Shown piece by piece: positions 1 through 25,690 of a stretch of 64,000 nucleotides of DNA. Location: the NCBI GenBank assembly GCA_012845835.1, contig JABAKD010000016.1, positions 16,769,625-16,833,624 of the forward strand. The letters are read 5' to 3'. The notes below the pieces were generated by a model. The model was not told the origin of the DNA, did no database searches, and saw only the letters and a list, made by a program, of their open reading frames with translations. This DNA is from Undaria pinnatifida (lineage: Eukaryota > Sar > Phaeophyceae > Laminariales > Alariaceae). A program made the position numbers and the translations under genes. Numbering within the stretch: the stretch's first letter is position 1; each line of letters begins with the position of its first letter.

Positions 1-213
1 TCCTCATCTCACTCACACTAATATGTCTTCCTCAAGACTTACGAGAGCGCACAAGGCCAGGCGCGGGGAGATACCTCACCCCTGCCCCCCCCCCCCCCCT
101 CCGCCCATCTCCTGCGGCCATGCATTACGAGTACATCCCATTCGCCGCCCCTAACCCCCCTCTCCCATCCCTCCCTCTCCCCCGTTCCCCTCACACTTTT
201 ACCCCTCCTTAGG

Positions 214-14444
<14,231 letters not shown>

Positions 14445-14447
<3 letters not shown>

Positions 14448-14571
14448 TTGATTGATTGATTGATTGGTTGGTCGGTCGATTGATTGGTTGTTTGACTTGT
14501 CGGTTGGTTGGTTGATTGGGTCGTTAATTGATTGGTCTGTTTGTTGACTGGTTGATTGGTTGATTGGTTGG

Positions 14572-14607
<36 letters not shown>

Positions 14608-14870
14608 TTGATTGATTGATTGATTGGTTAATTGGTTGGTTGACGGGCTGATTGGTTAATTGATGCATTGTTGATTAGTTAATTGATTGGTTGGTAGACT
14701 AATAATAATTGGTTGGTCGATTGAGTATTTGGTTGACTGGCTGACTGATTGGCTGATTGATTCATTGAGTGATTGATCGGCTGGTTGGTTTGTTGATTAA
14801 TCTACCAGCTACTTGCTTGGCTAGTTAACTGATCGGTTAATCAATTGATTGATTGATTGAGTGATCGAGC
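14445..14870. repeat. GATT/GGTT tetranucleotide field 1, overlapping the cyclin stop
   Basis: Imperfect TGATTGATTGATTGGTTGG for about 425 bp. The first TGA is the stop codon of the cyclin gene, so the 3' UTR starts inside the array. Confidence 0.8.
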
Positions 14871-15410
14871 AGGTGTATCGGCACCTGCTTGCTCTCTCTC
14901 TCGCGCGCGCTCGTTTTGATCTCTTTCCTTGTTTGCGTGTGCGTGTGCGTGTACGTTTGCGTGTGCGTGTGCGTTGGGCGTGTGCGTGTGTTCTGTGTGT
15001 GTCTGTGTTTTCTTGTCGTAATCGTCACCGTCCGTTCGGCCCGAAACGTGGGGGTATTACACAGCCGCGGCGGCTGCGGCAGCGGTAAGCGGTGACGGTA
15101 AGGGCATTCCGTTAGAGTCGCGTTTGTGTCTCGGTAAGAACTGTTTGTTGGCCTCTGATCGGATTTCCGGCAGGGTGGGCCGACGAAACAGCACGGGGCG
15201 GTCGGGGGCCCTGCGATTTTCGTGGCTAGGTCGGGATAGCATATTCGGGGGAATAGGAAGAGGTGGTGGTGGCGGCGGCAGCGCGGCATTAGGCTCTAGC
15301 TTAGGGGCATAAACTCTCCGAGTGTTTCCTTTATTTTTCACGCTCGGTGCGTTTTTCGCGTGGTTTCTTGCTTGGATTCTCGCGTGCACGCGGCTGGGCT
15401 GATTCTTGAT
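14871..15410. other. No gene seen; CT, GT and GGC low-complexity patches
   Basis: Short CT and GTGTGC runs (14890-15010) and a GGTGGTGGTGGCGGCGG patch near 15262. No splice-supported exon found. Confidence 0.4.
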
Positions 15411-15700
15411 GGGTTATTGATGGGTTGGTTGATTAATTGATGAATGGGTCGATTCATTTGTTGGTCGATCGATTGATTGATTGATTGATTGATTAATTGA
15501 TTGACTCGATGGAGCACTTGGGTGGTTGATTAGTTGATTGATTGATGGACGGATTGGCCGAGCGTTGATTGATTGATTTGCTGGGTAGTTTCGGTTGACC
15601 GATTGGTCGATTGACTGGGTTGGGGTGCTTGGGTGAGAGATGGTGCTGGATTGATTTGGTTGGTTGATTGATGAATTGATTTGGTTGGTTGGCTGGATGG
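15411..15700. repeat. GATT/GGTT tetranucleotide field 2
   Basis: Same motif class as 14445-14870: TTGGTTGATTAATTGATGAA, then GATTGATTGATTGATTAATT. The motif returns at 20398-20520. Confidence 0.7.
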
Positions 15701-16059
15701 TTTGACTGCCCGTCCCGTTTTTTATGCCAAGCCTTCTCCCCCCCGGATGCTGCATTGATTGCCTTGTCGTCTTTTGGGCGGACAAGCTGTTTTTTGTGTT
15801 CATTTGTTTCACGCGAAAAAAAGGTACGAATAGGAATCGGGGGAGAGGTCGGATAGGAAGGGGTGTCACACAGAATGAACGGGGGGAGGTGGGGGAGGGT
15901 ACAGGGGGGGGGTTCTATTCGCGTACGGTTGACGTAAGGTCTTGGGTCGAGCATGTGGAGAAATGTACAGTGTTTTTCCCCGCGTGTCTTGGCTCTCCGG
16001 TAGTGATTATCGATTTTAATATTGTAACGCTGGGCGCTTCGATGCATGGGAAAGGGTTG

Positions 16060-16430
16060 AGGTGGAGGTTGGAGTGGAAGCTTGTCGAAGGAACGCGTAG
16101 TGTTTTAGCGGGGGGAGGTGGGAGTGGAAACTTGTCGAACGAACGCGTCGCAGGGGCGGGGGGGGGGCGGGGTAGAAGCTTGGCGGACTAACGCGCGGCG
16201 TGGGGGTAGGGTGGGATGGAGGTGGAAGCTTGACGGACTATTATCAAGTACGTGCAGGAGGTGGAAGCTTGAACGGACGCGTAGCGTATGGGAGAGGGGG
16301 TAGAGGGAGGGCGTAGCTTTCGGCTGGGGGGTGCAGGCTTGAACGCCTGCTATAAACGCGTAGCGCGTGTGAGGCGGGTAGACGCTTGACGAACGCGTAG
16401 TGTGGGGGAAGTGGAAGTTTGGCGAAATAT
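16060..16430. repeat. Minisatellite, GTGGAAGCTTG...AACGCGTAG units
   Basis: At least six diverged units of 45-70 bp, each with GGTGGAAGCTTG-like and GAACGCGTAGTGT-like blocks separated by G-rich spacers. Confidence 0.65.
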
Positions 16431-16699
16431 CGTCTGCTACCGGAGAACCGAAGTCGGGTTCGCTGAGCAGTAACGCCTTCGTCTCTCGGCCTCTTCTTTT
16501 AATTTTTTTTTTTTTTGTACCCGCTTGGGTTCTTGCCCACGGGTTTATATCGCGTGCGTGATTGCGTGCGTGTTTTTTAGTTTTAGTCGGGCTTTTTTAT
16601 CTTCCCCGCTCTCTAATTTTTTATTTGGGCCACTTTTCTCCGTTTTTTTCGCCTCAACGTCGCCGCTTTCCCTCGTCCGACCGAGAGGCAAGTTGACGA

Positions 16700-17300
16700 A
16701 GGTACTATGGCTATGCTGCTGCTGCCTCTCTGGCAACTGCTGTTCGTTGTGTCCCTCTTTTTTCTCCCGAGCACCCTCGTCGCGCGGTCGGTACTGCCTC
16801 TGTAGTGCCGTTGCGAAGAGCAGGGTATGTGAGGCACTTGTTCCTCTTTATTTCCAGTTTCTCTCTGTTGTAGCTTGGCTCCTGGCGCGCCTGTCGGTTA
16901 TGCCGCGGTTGGTTGTGCTGCCGTTTGTTCTACCGCTTCGGACGAAAGGGGAAAATCCCGAGGCGCTTGTTCCACTTTTTCGTTTTGTCTCTTTTGTACC
17001 TTGGCTCTCAGTGCTCGACCACTCGTCCATAGTGCCGCGGTTGGAAATGCCGAGGACACGAAAAGTTCGTGAGGCATTTGTTCCTACTTAATTCCCGCCT
17101 TGCCCCTGTTGTAGCTTGGCTCTGGGTGCGCTCGTCGGTAGTTCCGCGGTCGCTCATGCTGTCGGAAGCTCGTGGGGGGCTTGTTCCCTTGTTTTTCCCA
17201 GTTTCTATGTCGTAGCCTGGCGCTCGGTGCGCTTGTCGATAATGCCGCAGTCGGTAGCGCTGCCGTCGATAATGTCGCCTTCGGTAAATGCCGCTTCAGT
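16700..17300. repeat. Minisatellite, 105-130-bp units
   Basis: Four or five diverged units beginning GTGAGGCACTTGTTCC (near 16829, 16960, 17070, 17174), continuing GTTGTAGCTTGGCTC and TCGTCGGTA.TGCCGCGGT. The long + frame across it follows from unit lengths and is not supported as a gene. Confidence 0.65.
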
Positions 17301-17568
17301 CATCGAAGGAAAGGGGGTGGGCGGGCGCGTTTGTTTCCTCTTTCCTTTGCCCCCCTTCTTTTCTCGGATGTCGCTATTTGGCTCTCTCGATGACGGCCAG
17401 GCCCCGTCCGCCAGGTCGCCACCCCGACCCCTCGTCCACCGGGTGCTAAACGACGAGCACAAAGGTGTCGAATTTGCAAGGAGTGGCAGTTGGATAATGG
17501 CGGACTTCTCCTTTCCGCACGCACTGCCGCGCGCGCATGTGTTGTGCCGCGCGGCGATTACCCCTTAA

Positions 17569-19530
17569 GAACTGCGCCCACGTGTTTGGGGACAGGCTCT
17601 TTGCAATTATATAGTGGGGGTGGGATACTTTTGGCAGCAGTACAAAGGCTACCATACAATGTTTTTTCCTGGGTACGATTTTGCAGCACAGCAACAGTGA
17701 AAACGGTTTTAAATGCTGTCTTCTTCTCGCTTCTTCTCGTTATTATGTGTTTTCGCCTGGCCGCAGCCGATTGCGCTGTGCCCCTCTCGACCTCAAACGT
17801 TTACCCCCCTGAGGATCGAACGAATCGGGCGCTCTGCCCGATTATCGTGGCGTGGGGAAAGACGACGAGCTTTGAAGAAATTGCGCACAGCGGGCAGATC
17901 AGATCTCTATCGATGATCGATTCCGTATACCGTTCAGCGCAGATATACCCCTCATCTATATGGTCTGCATGGCCGAGATAGTGTTGCTGGATGGGAGCCG
18001 TACCAGTATGTGACCTGCACGACCTAGCACATGGTTTCTGGGTTGAGTTTGTACTGCACGGATCTTGCACAGCTCATCATAACGACACGTAGAGAGGGTC
18101 CAGATCTTGATCTACCTGTTCGATGTATGATAGGTTGCGAGCATTATATATATGTATTATATATGTCCGAGCGCTAGCTTGAACGTGATTGGTGCATCCA
18201 CGAAAGCGAAGCGCTCCACTCTCTGATGCTGCCTACGCGCGCAAACCGAAAAGAAAAAGTAAAGTTTAGCAATCGGGCTGGGAGAAACAGGGCACGGGAT
18301 GGCGGAAGAAGCGGGGGGTTGTTTTATTGTTGACACGGGAATTGAATAGCCGGTTGCCGAAAATGAAGGTGCGCTGCGTGTTTTGGCTTCATCTTTTTGC
18401 TCTATTTACCAGGAGGAAGGAGAGAACGGAATTTTTAATTGAATCACCAGTTTTTTGTCGTGGAAGGTGAGAAATACATTGTGCTCATTTAGGACAAAGG
18501 TACGCCGAAAGAAGCAGGGGAGAGCAAGGACGGGCTTGGGGCAGGGGGGCGGGGGGGGGGGTTGTGCCATTTTTTTTTACGTTTTTTTTTTTCAATTTTT
18601 ACTCGTGGCCTGGAATTCCCGAGTTTCAAGCGCGTAGAATTCCGCCTCGCGGTCGAAGTTCGTGAAGTATGTAATGCGTGTTTTTTTCGGGGGGATGGGG
18701 GATGGATGGGGGGGAGTAAGGCGCAGAGGTTGCCAAAGGCTCCATATATAAAACGTGTGATCCTTTTCTTGTTTCATCATTAAAAGTAGCATTAGGGGGA
18801 GAGGTTGGAGTCAAGCTCTACAACAAAGGGCATCGGCGGTGGCAGTAGTAGCAACAACAGCGTTGGGTAGCAGCAACGACGTAAAGCTCCGAATTCAAGT
18901 GATTTTGTTCGGGCGATGTGTTGGGCTGGATGGAGTGTGGATGGACGTTGTTTTCACCGTGTACCACCGTACTGCTATTTTGCCTGCTCTCTCGTGGTCG
19001 TCGACGACTCTAAAATGCGTTGGTTCGGGGTATACGTTCGTGCGTCCCGCAAGCCCAAGTCTGCTACGGGTACAACAACTGCATACACTTCGTACAACGC
19101 GCCAATATGGAGGGAAATGTAAAGAGCATTTGGAATTCGTATGAAAAACCCGAACAGTCGCTATGTTCCCGTCCAGAGTCGTACGGACGTAACTTGTACG
19201 TGCCGGTATGTACACCAAACCGCGGGGGCTTGATATATGATAGTGTGCGTAGGGAGTAGGGTTAGCTTGATTATTAGTAGTAGTCCGGAATGAAGTGTAC
19301 TGCCTGTCTGTCTGTCTGCCTGTCTGCTATGGATTGGTTGGAGGACGCCTTGTTTTGGTGCACGCTCGGGTGGTTGCTGCGCGAGGCCCGGCGTAGAGTC
19401 CGTCATTTATTTTCCTTGCTCGATAATAAGTACCTGGTATGTTCTAAGGGCGTGTTTAGTACGATAGGGATGCACTCTGGGCTACACGGGTATGTACCCG
19501 GATCATCTTGGTCAGACCCGGGTATAGCGG
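17569..19530. other. No gene recognised
   Basis: About 2 kb without an ORF that has splice sites and GC3-rich codons. A block at 17990-18080 (CTAGCACATGGTTTCTGGGTTG) recurs at 50575-50640. A TATATATGTATTATATATG AT palindrome is near 18142. Confidence 0.4.
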
Positions 19531-19820
19531 GTCGCCCCGGTGGCGTATCAGATTATCCTCGAGCCTGGTATAGGTCAGTTTCGTGAGTTCGAATCCCCCC
19601 GAGTGCATACTCGTATAAATTCGTGGGGACTCTTTCTTTTGCACAAATTGACCTGCGGAAGGCGCGAGAGCGTGAGTTAGCAACACTCGATGACAAAGCG
19701 ACGAGCAGTGGGATTGCTGAACCCTATGCTCGATAAAAATTGAAGGCAAGGACCGGGGGGGAGAAGGGACGACAACGACACCTGTGACCACGGCTTGTCC
19801 GGAAGCTGGGAAGTAGATGC
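19531..19820 (+). repeat. tRNA-derived SINE F, copy 1
   Basis: The head 19531-19606 has an A-box-like GGTGGCGTATCAGATT and a good B box (GAGTTCGAATCCC). The body begins near 19640 with GCGCGAGAGCGTGAGTTAGC and ends near CACGGCTTGTCCGGAAGCTG. The body matches 49925-50105 (about 90 percent) and, inverted, 61580-61765 and 62200-62548. The poly(A) tail is lost here. Too diverged in the arms to be a working tRNA gene. Confidence 0.7.
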
Positions 19821-20397
19821 CGTGGGTACCATCTAGAGTATATATGCTGCACACTAAACACACCCCTGGGATGCTCCTCAGGAGGATAAGGTGGATCGAT
19901 CTAGCTTGTTCGGCAGGCTCGATGCTGGTGGTTGTGTGGGTGTTTTTGTTGCACCGCGGTACAAAGAATGCGCGACGCTTGTTTTATCAAGAAAACAGAG
20001 AACATTTCCGAAAAGTGAGACAAAAAAATGCTCATCAAGTGGATGACCTTTGGTAACGTTAACCATAATTGGCGTTTGTCTGACTACTACTGATTGGTGA
20101 CGTCAGCTATCATACGATCGACCGCTGACTGGTGGCGGGGAGAGTTTTCGTAGGTAACAAAGATGCGTCTTCTTGTTTGAAGCGTTTGGTGCACTCTATA
20201 GTTACTTTGGGGTTTACAGTTCTTTAATATTACAGAAACAGACGCGAACGACGGGGGGGGGGGGGGGGTGTACGAGGGGGGGTAGGGACGGGAGGGGGGG
20301 GGGGGGAGGTTCTTCGTGTCGTGAGTTGTCGTCATTGATGCTGCTTCTACTGCTGCTGTTTGTTGCTGCTCCGAGCATGCGCAATATTGATTGTGGG

Positions 20398-20520
20398 CGA
20401 TTGATCGAAGATTGGTTGATTGGTTGGTTAGTTGGCTAACTAATTGGTCGATTGATTGGCTGGTTGATTGTTTGGTTGGTTGATTGATCGATTAATTGGT
20501 TTGTTGGTTGATTGGGTGAT
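20398..20520. repeat. GATT/GGTT tetranucleotide field 3
   Basis: GATTGGTTGATTGGTTGGTT-like repeats for about 120 bp, same motif class as fields 1 and 2. Confidence 0.65.
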
Positions 20521-21009
20521 CGATTGCGTGATCGTCGTTTTTGGCGGGGACTAGCCGATCCGATCAATGCCGTCGCGAGGGGGGGAGAAGTTGTTGAGAC
20601 GAAGAGTAACAGAAACGATGAGTGGCTTCTCCGTTTACAGTTTTGGTCCCTATCATGCCACACGACGCAACACAAATAATAACAACAGCAGTGATACTAT
20701 CGACGGTGACAAGTTAAACGTGTCAATTCGTTGGGCGATTGATCGGGGGAGGGGGGGGGGGGTCGTTGACAACTATTATCATCGTCATCGTGTCGACGAC
20801 ACGGGCTACGGTGGGGGGGCATGGTTGTTTTTTTGGTGCTCCTGGACAGGTCTCCCCCTTGAAAAAAAATACTTTCGGGGGGGGGGGGGGGGGGGGGATG
20901 GTTAACCGACACACCATTGCATGGCCAATATAGTATATATAGGTGTAGAGACACACCATTGCATGGCCTATATAGGATAGGTGTACAACGCAAAAATATT
21001 TTTCGAAAC

Positions 21010-21090
21010 GATAATAAAATTCCGATGATTTCGGGTTAAGGAGCGCCCCGTCATTCAGGAACAAAAAAAAATCCAAAAAATGGTATACCT
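21010..21090. mobile_element. Single end of the GGTATACCT TIR family
   Basis: CGGGTTAAGGAGCG, CCCGTCATTCAGGAA and AATGGTATACCTCT match one arm of the TIR element at 54082-54359. The opposite arm was not found. Confidence 0.45.
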
Positions 21091-21149
21091 CTATCGACCA
21101 GGGCTACACGGTAGGCGGGGTATTATACCCCTTTTTTTGCTGCCGGGCT

Positions 21150-21470
21150 TGAGTCACTCGCACGAGTGACTCTGTGCCGCGCTGACGAAAATAACACCTG
21201 AGGCTTTCTTGGTGCAACGTAGCTGTAACCATCCCAGCTAGCGCTGGATTGCGAAGACAATTGAGTTAAATCGACACACGACATGTATGTATGAAAATAC
21301 GTGGCAGTGTGGTGAGCTTAATTAAGCTTTATTTTCCCCATCCGCCGGAGGATGGAAAAAAAAAAAAAAAAAACAACAACATAGGGGACTCATATCGCAA
21401 AAATTTAAAAAGCACGAAAGCCTGTGACAGCAAGGAACAGAGGGGGGTCACTCGCGCGAGTGACCCTGAC
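21150..21470. mobile_element. Foldback-like repeat E, interrupted by SINE D
   Basis: Both edges carry the short palindrome GTCACTCG..CGAGTGAC (21153-21170 and 21447-21464). The interior includes CTTGGTGCAACGTAGCT and GGACTCATATCGCAAA. The copy at 49555-49745 has the same order without the inserted SINE and so acts as a near-empty site. Confidence 0.6.
21229..21373 (+). repeat. SINE D (poly(A)-tailed retroposon), copy 1
   Basis: CCAGCTAGCGCTGG, TTGAGTTAAATCGACACACG, ATGAAAATACGTGG.AGTGTG, AAGCTTTATTTTCCCCATCC, GCCGGAGGATGG and then about 16 A. Other copies: 31013-31128 (-), 31270-31352 (+), 50111-50255 (-). The oriented A-tail in every copy marks retroposition. No clear Pol III boxes. Confidence 0.7.
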
Positions 21471-21587
21471 TGAACCACTGCAAAAAACGGCCGGAAAAAG
21501 GACCCACCCCCTACCGTATAGCATTGGCCTATCGTAGCCTGCGTCCGACCCATGTCGATACGGACAGGAAATCAATTTTGCCCATAT

Positions 21588-21854
21588 TGTTAAGATACGG
21601 CCTCGAAAGGCCTGTAGTTATCCGAATTTGAGATCGTTTAGATGGGTTTCGTATTATGAGGTTGGCGTTTTATATTCGGGAAAGTTTGGAAATAAATCGG
21701 AGGCACGTGCCTCCGATCTCAGAAGCTATCTGGAGCTCTGGTGGGATCGAATAAAGCTGTCTCTACGAAGGCACAGAGAGTGAGTACTCTCCGAGGGTCT
21801 GCTCAATTGGCAGACCTGCAGGGGGCACTCTGTGTCCCCACCTATAACCTTAAA
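21588..21854 (+). mobile_element. LTR of chromovirus-type element (+ orientation)
   Basis: Begins TGTTAAGATACGGCCTCGAA and ends CACCTATAACCTTAA. It is the inverse of the LTR at 27038-27312. Contains a perfect 22-bp palindrome at 21696-21717 centred on CACGTG. Followed by ATGGCGTCGTCG, the same primer-site/gag-start sequence found beside the other LTR. Fossil. Confidence 0.75.
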
Positions 21855-22190
21855 TATGGCGTCGTCGAAAGCTTGACTTGCTATTGTGGCAGCGTTCCTC
21901 CAATCTCTCCGATGTTTTTTTCCGTAGCGATTTTGCTTTCGCTTTCCATCGAGCCCACAACAAGAACGAATGGATGCCACGGCTGAAAACATTGAGCTAC
22001 GATGGCCGTACAACAATAATAATAGGGCTTACACATAATAATACGTCTTCTGTTTCACGATTACCCCCGATAGCCATGTACCAGGTAGCCTTTTTGAAAC
22101 CTTTTTTGTTTTCAGACTGTCCTGGGAAATTCCTTGTGACATTAGCCCACCCTGGTGAGCCTTGCATCCACAACAGCAGAAACATACATA

Positions 22191-22553
22191 TGTTAAGGTT
22201 ATTAGTGGGGTACTAGTCCGTTTGACCACTTGCAAGAGGTTAACCAATAGCTTACCCAAACTAAGCCTTATAACACTTTTCCCCCCTGAAAAGGAGGGAT
22301 AGCAGGTCGGCCGGATGTACGGCGGACCTGTCAATATCCATTTCCTGGACATACCGGGGATAGTATTTTTCAAGTTCGACATGGGGATCGTCTGGAAAAG
22401 TTTATTATGGTGAACGTGGGGCTTGAACCCACGACCCAAAAAACCCATGTCCTGCCGACGACGCCATTTGTTAGGGTTATTAGTGGGGTATTAGTCCGTT
22501 TGACCACTTGCAAAAGGTTAACCAATAGCTTACCCAAACTAAGCCTTACAACA
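22191..22553 (-). mobile_element. TRIM (miniature LTR retrotransposon), whole-looking
   Basis: LTRs 22191-22275 and 22469-22553, 85 bp each, 81/85 identical, both TGTTA...AACA on the + strand. Read on the - strand: the 5' LTR is followed by AATGGCGTCGTCGGCAGGAC (primer site starting TGG), then a T-arm/B-box-like GTGGGTTCAAGCCCCAC; CAGGGGGGAAAAG is a polypurine tract abutting the 3' LTR. No coding capacity. Flanks are CATACATA on both sides, so it sits inside the CATA microsatellite. Fairly young by LTR identity. Confidence 0.8.
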
Positions 22554-23010
22554 CATACATACATACATACATACATACATACATACATACATACATACAT
22601 ACATACATACATACATACATACATACATACATACATACATACATACATACATACATACATACATACATACATACATACATACATACATACATACATACAT
22701 ACATACATACATACATACATACATACATACATACATACATACATACATACATACATACATACATACATACATACATACATACATACATACATACATACAT
22801 ACATACATACATACATACATACATACATACATACATACATACATACATACATACATACATACATACATACATACATACATACATACATACATACATACAT
22901 ACATACATACATACATACATACATACATACATACATACATACATACATACATACATACATACATACATACATACACACACATACATACATACATACATAC
23001 ATACATACAT
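22554..23010. repeat. (CATA)n microsatellite, about 455 bp
   Basis: Near-perfect tetranucleotide array with one CACACA slip near 22975. Open in several frames (HTYI in +, MYVC in -) with no coding meaning. Its left edge was split by the TRIM. Confidence 0.95.
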
Positions 23011-23799
23011 AGATGGAGATCATGGGGAAACGCTCTCCCACATCTCTCTACAACAATAAAATGCTACTATTAATAATACCTTGCGAGGCTGCATAATAAA
23101 TAAAGCTTCGTGAAGGAACGCCGGAAAAATGGAGAAATGGGAAGGAGGCAATAGTGCCCGTGAGCGACTCGAAAATGACAAGCACCGAAAGCATAGCCAC
23201 AAGCAGTTTCATCGGTCGGGTCGGAGGGGGGGGGGGAAGGAGCGGGGGATCCTTGAAACCAGAAAAAATACGTGATAGTAATAAGCTGTCGCCAAATACA
23301 AAGCACAAAGGCCACGGGGAGCGGAAACAAATTCGAAAAATAGATAGACTAAAACCACGCCTTCTTCAGAAATTCTGGTATACTACTACTACTGCTGATA
23401 GCTATGATATATGTATATTGAGTAGCACCAGCGAGGAGGGGGCGCGGGATGAAACTGTCTCATTCGGAAAGAGCAGTAATACCAAGCATTGTGCAGTGAG
23501 GGGCGCGGAGGCGGAAATAATGCATATACTTCGTACACTGTGTATATCGTTGAGCCCTCTGCTCCTCAAACATTATATAAAGCCTTGTCTCATATCAAGA
23601 GGGCTACTTATTACGATCTACGATGCCAAAGGCTGCAAGGCATGGCAATGATGGCTGCCACAGGAATGAAACCACCCCCCCCCCTTCCTCTGGGTGGTGT
23701 AAGGTGATAGGTGGGAGAGCAGTGTCGTCCGCACGTACTTGGAAGGTGTCGTCCGTGTGGTACGTGCCCGGCGACCAACGGGAGGGGCCCCTGCTATCT

Positions 23800-24660
23800 C
23801 ACTGCTGTAGTGGTCGCCGTTGTAGGAGGAAGGGCGCTCCCTCCATTGAGAAGCCACCCGAGATCTTGTCACCTTGGCACAACGCGCACGTTGCGCATGC
23901 TGGAGCCGTTTTACTGGTGGATTGGCATGAATGTGTGCACCCGGTGGTGGCTTCGCCACTGCTTGAAGTGCCAAGCGCGGAAAACCCCATGGCTGACTGT
24001 CCGCTGGCCCATCATCTCAATGCCTCTACCGGAAGGCTCAGGTGTCGCCGTCAGTGTTGACTCTTTTGGCCTCTTCCGGTCACACCACGAGGCAACAACT
24101 ACATCCTGCTGTTCACCGATCGCTTCAGTCGTCGGGCCGACATGTTCCCCGTCACTGCCGCTGAGTCCACCGCGGAGGGTACAACCAATATCCTGGTAAA
24201 CCAATAATCCCCTTGTGGGGGTGCCCGCGCACCGTACTCTCGGACAACGGACTGCAGTTCTGCTCCAAGCTTTCACAGGCTGAATATCAGCTGTTGGGTG
24301 TGCACAAGCTCGCTACAAGCTCCTATCATCCCAACTGTGACGGGGGCGTTGAGCGGGTAAACCACACTTTAGTCCAAATGCTGGCTATGGTCGTCAACGA
24401 GTGACCAGACGATGGGGAATTGTATCTGCCCCACGTCGAATTCGCTTACAACAATTCAGTCAGCAAGGCGACGGGTCTGGTGCCCAACGAGGTCCACATG
24501 GGCAGCCTCGCACGGCCCCCCCTGACGGTTTGCCCCGCAAAAGATCTATGTGTTTTAGTGTTGGCCTTCCCACACCTCAAATCGACCGCCACCTCATGGT
24601 CAGAAAAAGTGTTTGAGGGTCGATCGACCCACACCTCAAACCGACCGTCACCGCCTGATC
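23800..24660 (+). mobile_element. Ty3/gypsy integrase fossil
   Basis: Remains of an HHCC zinc segment (FYWWIGMNVCTRWWLRHCLK) followed by catalytic-core segments (LFTDRFSRRADMFPVT, LSDNGLQFC, SSYHPNCDGGVERVNH, HVEFAYNNS). Broken in several places and old. The nearest same-strand LTR is at 21588; the rest of pol is absent. Related to the fossil at 38230-39260. Confidence 0.8.
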
Positions 24661-24689
24661 AGGGAGAGGGGGGGATGGACACGTTAGCG

Positions 24690-25000
24690 TAAAAAGGCGA
24701 CGCACCGTCACCGCAGCTATGTTGCTGCGCGACGCGTGCCTGGTGGGGAGCGCGCAAAGCGCCGGCTCCCGTGCCATGGTTGATGGGGGTGGCGTTTGGA
24801 GCGCGTACCCCCATTGCCGAGTTTATGCCGCGGTTGAGGGAAGCGGCGCTGGAAGCGCGTCCCCCGTCGCCGAACTCAGACCGTGACCGAGGGGAACGTC
24901 GCTGGAAGCGCGCGTTCTCGTCGTCGAAAAAAAATAAAATCAAAATTACCTGGCTGGAGAAAACCACGCTCGAAGCGCTAGTTCCCACCGCCGGTACTAC
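24690..25000. repeat. Imperfect GC-rich repeats (GCTGGAAGCGCG words)
   Basis: CGCTGGAAGCGCG, GGCGTTTGGAGCGCG and CGCTCGAAGCGC recur at 50-70 bp. No gene recognised. Confidence 0.35.
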
Positions 25001-25690
25001 GCCGTGAGAATCGTCCGCAGACGGCGTAGGCGCCCGTGGGCTCTTGACGGAGGCAATATGTGCTGCGTTCCTGGACAGGCTAGCAACAGAACACGAGCAT
25101 CTTCTGAAACCAAAAAAGGTGCCCCCCGACAGTGTTGTCGTCGGTGCCGTACCGCCGTCGAGCTGTCAATTGCCGTTACGGAATGTGCCAGGTTGGCGCG
25201 CGAGTGTATTTTCGCCCAGGTTGTGGGCGGCTCCAACGCGCATTTGAGGAGCAGGAGCGGGGGCAGAAGAGGCGGGCGAGCGCGGGATACCATCATCGTG
25301 ATCCGACGTGTATGTGGTATCGTGACAGTTTACCTGGCCCTGATCCTGGTGGTACCCTCGCGATTGACCTGAAATATGGCGACAATTTTTCTTGTTCGGG
25401 CGGTAAGATTTATCGTCTCGGCGGTAGCAGACCGTGCGTGTTTGTCAACGTCGATGTGCGTCATCGTCGCCAAGTTGGTCAAGTTCAGGGTTCAAGCAGC
25501 CACTCGCATTAATGAAAGGATGCCTACAATGCTTGAAGGAATGGTTGTCTTCGTGGCAGTTGAGGCAAAGCCCCCGGTTTTCTCGGAGGGCATCAGCGCG
25601 AGGTGAAAGGAGGCCGCTTCAAAGGAGAGGGTCTTCTGTCTTAAACAAGGCAATAACGGCGAAAACTTCTGCATATTGATGCTCTTTTAG
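25000..25690 (+). other. GC-rich stretch with overlapping open frames, unassigned
   Basis: Several overlapping + frames of 60-125 codons (one with PTCMWYRDSLPGPDPGGTLA, others in different frames), none with clean splice sites or a recognisable domain. It lies between two retroelement fossils and may be part of one. Confidence 0.25.

Noticed and set aside
16525-17568. Two long + strand ORFs; the last 60 codons (17390-17568) are GC3-rich
   Set aside because: The first reads a minisatellite. The end (LVHRVLNDEHKGVEFARSGS) could be an exon, but no partner exon was found.
19531-19606. Possible tRNA gene
   Set aside because: B box is good, but acceptor and D arms do not pair and the sequence continues into the SINE F body.
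22407-22436. Possible tRNA 3' end, or alternative + strand primer site (TGGTGAACGTGGGGCTTGAA)
   Set aside because: The T-arm stem is perfect but no matching 5' acceptor strand exists. For the + orientation no LTR ends directly before it, so the - strand TRIM reading is preferred.
22370-23041. Long ORFs of HTYI and MYVC repeats
   Set aside because: They are frames of the (CATA)n microsatellite.
25004-25606. Overlapping + ORFs between the two retroelement fossils
   Set aside because: No recognisable domain and no consistent frame; kept as unassigned sequence.
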